Source: an uncultured Rhodoplanes sp.
GTDB lineage: Bacteria; Pseudomonadota; Alphaproteobacteria; Rhizobiales; Xanthobacteraceae
Direction: 5' to 3'
Assembly: GCA_936924235.1 (NCBI GenBank)
Contig: CAKZHN010000085.1
Coordinates: 1 to 12,033 of the forward strand
Length of the DNA stretch: 12,033 bases
The translations under genes and the position numbers were made by a program. Shown one piece after another: positions 7,425 to 12,033 of this stretch (positions are counted from its first letter, which is position 1; every line of letters starts with the position of its first letter). The notes under the pieces were generated by a model that searched no databases, was not told where the DNA came from, and worked only from the letters and a program-made list of their open reading frames with translations.

Positions 7425-8507
7425 TTACTTGTCTATCGAATACTGAAACGCGAGCGGCTGAAGCCGGTCATCCTCAATCTGCCAGGGCGAAATCATCTGC
7501 AAGGCTCCCCCTGTGGCAGTAGGCTCGGGCACACGGGCTAGCTGAATTGAGTGAACCAGTATAAGGGCGTTGTTCGGGTGGTGAGCGCGTTGAGCGGCTA
7601 CCTCATTTCTCGTTACGACGACCTGCTCTCCAACGCTTGTAGTGCCTTTGACCTCGACAACCAGCTGTTCGCCCACACGCGCACACTCGAAATCGTACGG
7701 GCGCGTAAGGCTGACATCGCGCACCCGCCAGCCCAGGTCCTCAAGGTGACGCTTGGCCATCACCATCGCCCGCTGCTCGACGGCTCGACGTTCCGCCGGT
7801 CGCAATCCAAATCCTTGGCCGCCGCGTTTCGGTTCGACCTGACCGGACGCGGCGCGCTCAACCTCAATGGCTTCAGGAATGGGCGCTGTCGGTGCCCGGC
7901 CCAGAACTTCGGCGTCGTATATCAATTTTAAATAGCCCGCGAATTCGACCGCGTCGTCGAAGAGTTGTCCGTCTGATGGCATCGCCGCCGCCGAGTAGAA
8001 GCGGGCGAGCACGCCGCTTTGCTCATACGCCCTTCCGAGGGTTTGGCCTCGAAGCGTCATCGGTTGCACCAATTCAGGGTGAACTCTAATAACCACCTCC
8101 AACGCCCCTTTTCCCCAAGCAACCAACCGTGCGACTTCGTCCGGCGGTCGCGGCCGAAACTCCCCGTTTTCGAAGACGGTCGACCCGTGCCCGAGCCATA
8201 AGTAGACCCCCGTTCCCGGTGCGTCGAAGAGATAGACGCAATACCAGCCGCGTTGGGGGCTGGGCGACCGCGACTCCGAGAAAAAACGTGCCCAGGGTAT
8301 AAATGTCTTCGGACCCGTTCCATCTCTCCCTTGAAAAGCCAGGTCTTCGCCATGAGGGCCCAGCGCCGCGCGAAGGCGGTCCGATATGCGCCCTAACTCC
8401 TGAGGGATTAGTTGCCGTATCAGTACGCCACGTCTCTGCATGGCAGGCGTGTTCTTGGACGAATACTCTTTCTGCAACGCAACGACTTCCAATAATTCGT
8501 CACGCAT
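7425..8507 (-). CDS. MrcB-like N-terminal domain plus DUF3883 nuclease-like protein
   Basis: 360 residues. The segment at about 69-110 (FIPWARFFSE, then RGWYCVYLFDAPGTGVYLWL and GHGST) is the hallmark of the MrcB-like N-terminal domain (DUF3578), seen in modification-dependent restriction proteins. Residues about 240-325 look like DUF3883, a PD-(D/E)XK-type fold often found in restriction and defence proteins: Asp272 in RPYDFEC, the EVK triad member at 285-287 in VVEVKGT, and TRNE at 299-302 with a following helix. I infer a stand-alone DNA-binding nuclease or modification sensor rather than a complete restriction system, since no methyltransferase or helicase is adjacent. An in-frame TGA directly precedes the ATG at 8507, fixing that start as the longest possible; the Shine-Dalgarno is weak (GGGTGG). 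The exported-protein gene is 74 bp upstream on the same strand. Confidence 0.85.
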   Translation of the reverse strand: MRDELLEVVALQKEYSSKNTPAMQRRGVLIRQLIPQELGRISDRLRAALGPHGEDLAFQGRDGTGPKTFIPWARFFSESRSPSPQRGWYCVYLFDAPGTGVYLWLGHGSTVFENGEFRPRPPDEVARLVAWGKGALEVVIRVHPELVQPMTLRGQTLGRAYEQSGVLARFYSAAAMPSDGQLFDDAVEFAGYLKLIYDAEVLGRAPTAPIPEAIEVERAASGQVEPKRGGQGFGLRPAERRAVEQRAMVMAKRHLEDLGWRVRDVSLTRPYDFECARVGEQLVVEVKGTTSVGEQVVVTRNEVAAQRAHHPNNALILVHSIQLARVPEPTATGGALQMISPWQIEDDRLQPLAFQYSIDK

Positions 8508-8581
8508 TCAGCCACCCGCTTAGTGTCGCTGCCCGGCTGATATCCTAGCTGATGGACTCGCCCCTGTTGCCGCCCAGCCGC

Positions 8582-8992
8582 TCACCTTATGCTCATCCGA
8601 TAGCGCTCGATGTGTGTCGGGGTCACATCGTGAACGTAGCAAAGCGGCGCCGCTCCACCAGGACGGCTATAGGCACTTCGGCCGCCACATGACCGACCGT
8701 TGCGCATCTTATCGTCTGGGCACGCGCATGGGTGTCCGGTCGCGTAGTAGGCCCTGCGGCTTTGCTCGACGATGAGGAGCGCGATAGCTGCGGCCGACAT
8801 GACCTTGGCGGCGGTCTTGTCGTCCTTCTTCTCGGGCTTGGCTTGCTGCTGAGGTTTCGCAGGCTCGGGGAACGGATTGACCGGCTGTGAGATCAGCCCC
8901 ATGGGCGTCGGCGGCTCGGGCTGCCTTGAACTCAGCACCCCCAGGCAGCAAACAACTGCCAACACTGCGACGATTAAAAGCCGGCGCCCCAT
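8582..8992 (-). CDS. Small exported cysteine-containing protein of unknown function
   Basis: 136 residues. The N-terminus MGRRLLIVAVLAVVCCLGVL is a signal peptide or membrane anchor; the lipobox fit around Cys15/Cys16 is poor. A Pro/Gln/Lys linker follows (about 24-60), then a hydrophobic stretch (62-75), and a compact C-terminal domain beginning RRAYYATGHPCACPDDK with Cys89, Cys91, Cys102 and Cys118 and an arginine-rich GRSAYSRPGG loop. Four cysteines in an exported domain suggest two disulfides. I recall similar ATGHPCACPDD...RSAYSRPGG domains in hypothetical proteins of alphaproteobacteria, but I cannot name a function. The ATG at 8992 has a good ribosome-binding site (GGGGAGAG). It is divergent from the small-gene operon, so the LexA box at 9054 could influence both promoters. 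Confidence 0.72.
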   Translation of the reverse strand: MGRRLLIVAVLAVVCCLGVLSSRQPEPPTPMGLISQPVNPFPEPAKPQQQAKPEKKDDKTAAKVMSAAAIALLIVEQSRRAYYATGHPCACPDDKMRNGRSCGGRSAYSRPGGAAPLCYVHDVTPTHIERYRMSIR

Positions 8993-9043
8993 AGCGCTCT
9001 CCCCGGCCGAATATTGGTTGAGACAACCTGGAAATTCAATCGC

Positions 9044-9072
9044 TTGACTCTATGTTCTCTGTTTGTTCTATT
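9044..9072 (+). promoter_or_regulatory. SOS-type promoter with alphaproteobacterial LexA box
   Basis: GTTC (9054-9057), seven bases TCTGTTT, then GTTC (9065-9068) is an exact GTTC-N7-GTTC direct repeat. This is the established LexA-binding form in Alphaproteobacteria, unlike the CTG-N10-CAG palindrome of E. coli. It follows a TTGACT -35 element (9044-9049), so bound LexA would cover the spacer and the likely -10 region (TTCTAT at 9066-9071, 3 of 6). The first gene of the rightward operon starts at 9108, a normal distance. The pattern has 8 fixed bases, so a chance hit somewhere in 12 kb is possible; its promoter position makes chance less likely. Confidence 0.68.
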
Positions 9073-9107
9073 GCTAAAGGTCGGCAACGTATGGCGAACG
9101 CAGACCA

Positions 9108-9302
9108 ATGAACGCGACCCTCAAAGCGTATTTAGACGATCAGGCCGCGGAGCTTGAGGAAGATGTTCGCCAGACACTCGAACTCGCGCATGGAGACCCC
9201 CACCACGCGCTCCGCATAACGCTCATCGCGAACGCGTTTCTATCCGAAGAGGTCGAGCGGCTGAAGAAGCAGGTCTCGAAGGGGTTCAGCCGTGGGAAAT
9301 GA
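9108..9302 (+). CDS. Small helical protein, first gene of probable SOS operon
   Basis: 64 residues, starting MNATLKAYLDDQAAELEEDV. It is predominantly helical and acidic at the N-terminus. The second half, ALRITLIANAFLSEEVERLKK then QVSKGFSRGK, recalls a small-protein family (pattern NAxLxxExERL...SxGF/YxRG) that I associate with Bradyrhizobium-like genomes; I know of no assigned function. A charged heptad-like EEVERLKKQV stretch could mediate dimerisation. The ATG overlaps the TGA of a six-codon frame (9091-9111) as ATGA, and the gene overlaps the next by 11 bases. It lies 40 bases downstream of the LexA-type box. Confidence 0.72.
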   Translation: MNATLKAYLDDQAAELEEDVRQTLELAHGDPHHALRITLIANAFLSEEVERLKKQVSKGFSRGK

Positions 9303-9633
9303 GGAAGCCCTACAGAGAATTGAGCGGGCCGCTGCGAAGGCCGTAGACCCCGAAGAGGCGTTCTTCGATTGGGTCGCCATGTACCACGACCGCATCATGT
9401 CGGTGACGGGTATTCCCCCTGACACCCTCGATGGTGATGGCGATGAAGAAATCACCGATGAATATTACGGCGTGCTCTGGAAGGTTTTTGTGACGGGAAT
9501 TGACCCGGTAGATGCCGCCGATAAGGAGCTAAGGGCCTGGGCTCCCGAGATGAAGAAGAACACGCAGAGCGCCGAGGACTTCCGCCGCGAGTATCAAGAA
9601 CATCTTGCTCGCTTCGAGGAGATGTGGGGATGA
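9292..9633 (+). CDS. Hypothetical acidic protein, second gene of the operon
   Basis: 113 residues, GTG start at 9292 with AAGGGG about 8 bases upstream, overlapping the previous gene by 11 bases. It is rich in Asp and Glu, with a patch DGDGDEEITDEYYGVL in the middle and helical ends. It has no transmembrane segment, signal peptide or metal-binding motif that I can recognise. The acidic, soluble character would suit a DNA mimic or a partner/antidote protein, but nothing in the sequence proves this. The stop TGA overlaps the next ATG (ATGA), so translation of the chain appears coupled. Confidence 0.74.
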   Translation: MGNEEALQRIERAAAKAVDPEEAFFDWVAMYHDRIMSVTGIPPDTLDGDGDEEITDEYYGVLWKVFVTGIDPVDAADKELRAWAPEMKKNTQSAEDFRREYQEHLARFEEMWG

Positions 9634-9842
9634 CGCGAGGAGACTTGCTTCGGTCGTCGCTGATGTTCGCGATGATCGACCTGAAGCTAAAACTCGGCAA
9701 GCGGTTCATTCCGATGAGGCTGACCGACGAGCAGCGCACAGAGATCGCCGGCAAGGTCGTGGCCAACATGACCAAGCACAAGGACATTTGGAATCTCGAT
9801 GAGCCTCTGCCCCTGCCGGATTTCTTTCAGGGTCCAAGATGA
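9630..9842 (+). CDS. Hypothetical small protein, third gene of the operon
   Basis: 70 residues, starting MTRGDLLRSSLMFAMIDLKL and ending LPLPDFFQGPR. The N-terminal half is amphipathic and basic (KLKLGKRFIPMRL), followed by a likely helix LTDEQRTEIAGKVVANM and a proline-rich tail. I chose ATG 9630, which overlaps the previous stop as ATGA and has GAGGAG 8 bases upstream, over the GTG two codons earlier at 9624. No family recognised. The next gene begins 3 bases after its stop. Confidence 0.7.
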   Translation: MTRGDLLRSSLMFAMIDLKLKLGKRFIPMRLTDEQRTEIAGKVVANMTKHKDIWNLDEPLPLPDFFQGPR

Positions 9843-9845
9843 CCG

Positions 9846-10355
9846 ATGGCCCATACGATCAGCGAGAGGAGGGTTCGTCAGTTTCTCATCAAGGAGGACC
9901 TTAAAGAACAGCGCCGAACGGCTCCTCAACGTCGGCGGGCTGCCAGAGAGGCAAAGATCGCGGTTGCGGTGTTCAACGTTCGAGCACGGTCAAGCCGCCC
10001 GGTACTCGCTTGGCCCACGTTCCGTGCTGCACTCATGGCCGGCCGGCCGATCCTCGTGGTGCAGTGCTCGTCATGCGAACAGGTCTCGTGGGTTGACCTT
10101 CGGACAATCAAGTACCGCCCGGACTCCTCAATCAATTCCCTGACACCGCACCTCGTGTGCTTGAGGTGTCAGCCCGGCCCTCCGCTGCCATGGCTCTTAG
10201 GACTCAGGAAAATGCCCCCTTTCGTCAGGCTCAACCGGGAAAGTAAAACAGGTTCTATCGGGGCTCGCGCAACGGGGTGTAGTTGCGGCGGCGATGGATC
10301 GATCCCGCTTGATCGCATGACGAACATCATCGGCCGAAAGCAGAATATCCTCTAG
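9846..10355 (+). CDS. Zinc-ribbon-like small protein, fourth gene of the operon (tail possibly not native)
   Basis: 169 residues as read. A basic N-terminus (about 8-36, many Arg/Lys) precedes a compact domain with two CxxC pairs, Cys74/Cys77 (CSSC) and Cys105/Cys108 (CLRC), separated by a segment with VDLRTIKYRPDSSINSLTP. This is a plausible zinc ribbon. The WPTFRAALMAG...C..C...DLRT...SLTP.L.C..C layout recalls a widespread hypothetical family of Bradyrhizobium-like bacteria, whose members I remember ending soon after the second pair. Residues after about 122 look uncharacteristic and run antisense into the end of the TPR-like gene (29-bp overlap), so the native stop may have been lost. The Shine-Dalgarno is weak; expression probably depends on coupling to the preceding gene. 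Confidence 0.6.
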   Translation: MAHTISERRVRQFLIKEDLKEQRRTAPQRRRAAREAKIAVAVFNVRARSSRPVLAWPTFRAALMAGRPILVVQCSSCEQVSWVDLRTIKYRPDSSINSLTPHLVCLRCQPGPPLPWLLGLRKMPPFVRLNRESKTGSIGARATGCSCGGDGSIPLDRMTNIIGRKQNIL

Positions 10356-11397
10356 GAAACCCAAGTCTTGTTTTGTCACTGCCCTCATCGGCCCAATAGT
10401 GGTCCCCGACAACTCTATAGCCGTGATGTGCACGGGCGTTGTAGGTCGCGGCAGAGTCAAAATCGCCTTCCAGTCGACAGATTCGCCCCAAGTCTCGCAT
10501 ATCGTTCGCTACGCCATGAGTCTGGCCGATCGATTTGTGAATACTCAAAGCGACGAGTCCGGGTTTACGTGCATCGTGGAAATTGCCGGAGCCCTTATAA
10601 GCTTCCTTGTGAGCCAACATCACCGACCTCAGCCGCATGCAGTTTGCAATCTTATCCTCAACTGTATCCATCGGCGGCCGGCCTAAAGCGAATACCGGAT
10701 TCGAGTTCAGACCTTTGAGCAGAACACCATCCGCATGGTCGAGCTCCTTCTCTGCGTTGTCCAGGTCACCGCTGGCGATGTGGATCGCGGCGGCGTGGAA
10801 CAGGGCGTTGTGCAGAAATCCGTGCGAGTCCTGGGCACGTTTGAACCGTTCGCCTGTTTCCTTCGCCTCGGCACGCAAGTCATCAATGTTCCCATTATCC
10901 CTGATCCGCAAGTCGTAAATCCGTTCCGCGGCGATAGGGATAAGAATCGGCAGCTTGTTCTTGATCGCCCGTGCGATGAATTCAGCCGCTTGAGAGTCAA
11001 AGTCACCGAGAAATTTCATGATGTGGAGCAGATAGATTGCGTCATACCCTGCCTCGATTGTTGGATTAGGCACACTCAAGACAGCTTGCACGTAGTTCTT
11101 CAAACGCGTGAGCCGCTCATCATTGATCCACGAACTCGCGCGTGAAGCGGAGCTGTGGCCGATATGACGGGCGGCAAATGATAAAAAGTTTCGACACTGA
11201 GTTGTTGAATACAGACCGTCATCGGCCCGTTCGTTTTCGAGGCTGTAGGATTGACACCGCGGCGCCGTTTTCTTTTCTTCAGCCGGCTCTTGATTGGCAA
11301 AAAACGTTTCCGCAAGCCGAATTACTGGAACGCCAAACGTCCAGTCGGCAAGTATCTGCGCCGCACGTTTGAGCGAATCGGAACGGGGCATTTGCAT
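10327..11397 (-). CDS. TPR-like helical repeat protein of unknown function
   Basis: 356 residues, entirely helical by inspection. The clearest repeat-like part is the last third: AHKEAYKGSGNFHDARKPGL, SIHKSIGQTHGVANDMRDLG and CRLEGDFDSAATYNARAH resemble consecutive TPR helix pairs with small residues at packing positions. GDLDNAEKELDHADGVLLKG earlier is another TPR-like unit. This suggests a protein-binding scaffold; no enzymatic domain is seen. The start ATG at 11397 has GGGGAGGG about 8 bases upstream; a second ATG at 11391 is possible. The last residues after HHGYRVVGDHYWADE (TRLGFPRGYSAFGR) look unlike a repeat end, while another minus-strand frame (10197-10460) reads AVTKQDLGFLEDILLSADDV across the same bases, so a frameshift near 10390 is possible. 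G+C is lower than in the catabolic genes. Confidence 0.66.
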   Translation of the reverse strand: MQMPRSDSLKRAAQILADWTFGVPVIRLAETFFANQEPAEEKKTAPRCQSYSLENERADDGLYSTTQCRNFLSFAARHIGHSSASRASSWINDERLTRLKNYVQAVLSVPNPTIEAGYDAIYLLHIMKFLGDFDSQAAEFIARAIKNKLPILIPIAAERIYDLRIRDNGNIDDLRAEAKETGERFKRAQDSHGFLHNALFHAAAIHIASGDLDNAEKELDHADGVLLKGLNSNPVFALGRPPMDTVEDKIANCMRLRSVMLAHKEAYKGSGNFHDARKPGLVALSIHKSIGQTHGVANDMRDLGRICRLEGDFDSAATYNARAHHGYRVVGDHYWADEGSDKTRLGFPRGYSAFGR

Positions 11398-11550
11398 AAG
11401 TCGGCCCTCCCCAGTTCTATGACTGATATCTCAAATAGGAACTCGGGGCCCGAATCTCAAAGTCCCGGACAATCCTATGATCGGTCAAAGGCTTCGGCCT
11501 CTTATCCGTTGGTACACGCACCGTCCCGTGGCAGCCTCCCCCCGGTCCTC

Positions 11551-11892
11551 CATGGTGGCTACTCGCTGGGGCCATAGTGAGGAGTGAATGAGTCGTGTGT
11601 GCTCCTCCCTGGACCCATGATGTTATCCGGCCGGTGTGGCCATCTGGGTCACATTGCGCCTTAGGTGCGGTGTCATCGTTGGTAGGGTCCTCCTCAGTGT
11701 CTCCGTGATGCCCTCCTTCAAGTGAAACGTGGAGGATGCCGAGACCATGAAGGCCACCAAGGAGGTGTACCCATGAAGGTGGAGCTTCATGGGTACCGTT
11801 AAGGGGGCCACGATCACATACTGATACTGCAGATGGGAGCCGTCTTGAGCGCCATCCAGCCGTGGTCCCTCTCCTCTATGGTAGCCACCATG
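11551..11892. repeat. 12-bp perfect inverted repeat pair flanking about 318 bp
   Basis: CATGGTGGCTAC at 11551-11562 is the exact reverse complement of GTAGCCACCATG at 11881-11892. The flanks do not extend the match. The enclosed segment contains the perfect hairpin at 11767-11796. Two exact 12-mers in inverted orientation within about 500 bp are unlikely by chance, but no transposase or target duplication is seen. Confidence 0.6.
11767..11796. repeat. Perfect 12-bp hairpin with 6-base loop
   Basis: GTACCCATGAAG (11767-11778) pairs fully with CTTCATGGGTAC (11785-11796) around the loop GTGGAG. No T-run follows on the plus strand or on the minus strand, so it is not a standard intrinsic terminator. 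It is the strongest hairpin I noticed in the window. Confidence 0.8.
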
Positions 11893-12033
11893 TTCTCCCT
11901 CCATGTGTGGCTCACGCAGCGGAGCCAAGGTGGATGCCTCAGAGGGGACCCTCGTGGGGACCTTTAGGGCACGGCTACTGACACTGATGAGGGCGATTAC
12001 CTGGGTGCAGCTAAAGAGGACCTCACAGGGGCG

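Larger units (their letters stand above)
11398..12033. other. Edge segment without a convincing gene; shifted composition
   Basis: I find no protein I would call. From about 11540 onward the sequence is rich in CCTCC/GGAGG, CCATG and GGTGG words and poor in CpG: I count 19 CpG in 11581-12000, about 2.7 per 60 bases, against 11 in the 60 bases from 4921 and 6 in the 60 from 10801. A minus-strand frame is open from the right edge to a TAA at 11623 (136 codons, no start inside the window), and the plus strand in the same register has only scattered stops. Neither translation resembles anything I know. Foreign DNA, a decayed mobile element, a structured RNA or an assembly chimera are all possible. 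Confidence 0.5.

Noticed and set aside
11251..11577. 108-codon plus-strand frame overlapping the start of the TPR-like gene
   Set aside because: Antisense to the better supported TPR-like gene and running into the anomalous edge segment; Arg/Ser-rich translation with no motif.
11623..12033. Minus-strand frame open from the right edge, 136 codons
   Set aside because: No start within the window, no recognisable family, and the opposite strand in the same register is also nearly open, so coding status cannot be decided; described as part of the edge segment instead.

Overview
The window looks like chromosome from a high-GC alphaproteobacterium of the Bradyrhizobium / Rhodopseudomonas / Xanthobacteraceae type. 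The reasons are strong G/C third positions, dense ATGA stop/start overlaps, an alphaproteobacterial-type LexA box, and protein families I associate with that group. This placement comes from reading the sequence, not from a search.

Left half (1-7025): an aromatic-acid degradation locus working on CoA thioesters, most likely the aerobic 2-aminobenzoyl-CoA (anthranilate) pathway. A tight leftward operon runs SDR dehydrogenase (3803-4561) > MarR regulator (3288-3806) > enoyl-CoA hydratase/isomerase family protein (2458-3291) > acyl-CoA dehydrogenase (1254-2441) > aryl-CoA ligase (cut by the left edge, 1-1244). Facing away from it across about 118 bp is a 781-residue fusion of an FAD monooxygenase and an Old Yellow Enzyme-type reductase (4680-7025), the architecture of 2-aminobenzoyl-CoA monooxygenase/reductase. 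The ligase would activate the acid, the fusion would hydroxylate and reduce the ring, and the dehydrogenase, hydratase and SDR would carry out beta-oxidation-like steps. A good leftward promoter overlaps two copies of TTNAGGCTTNAA, a plausible MarR operator.

Middle (7026-7424): a tRNA-Gln(CTG) gene at 7192-7265 marks the change from catabolic to accessory DNA. Three CTTACCA copies and an AG dinucleotide run follow it.

Right half (7425-11397): accessory genes, mostly of unknown function. Leftward are a stand-alone protein joining an MrcB-like N-terminal domain to a DUF3883 nuclease-like domain (7425-8507), and a small exported cysteine-containing protein (8582-8992). Rightward is a chain of four small genes (9108-10355), preceded by a TTGACT -35 element and a perfect GTTC-N7-GTTC box. 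That is the LexA site form of Alphaproteobacteria, so this uncharacterised operon is probably DNA-damage inducible. A helical-repeat (TPR-like) protein (10327-11397, leftward) converges on the chain and overlaps its last gene.

Right edge (11398-12033): no convincing gene. The composition changes to CpG-poor sequence. It holds a perfect 12-bp hairpin, a 12-bp inverted repeat pair and a reading frame open to the edge. It may be foreign, a decayed element or an assembly join.
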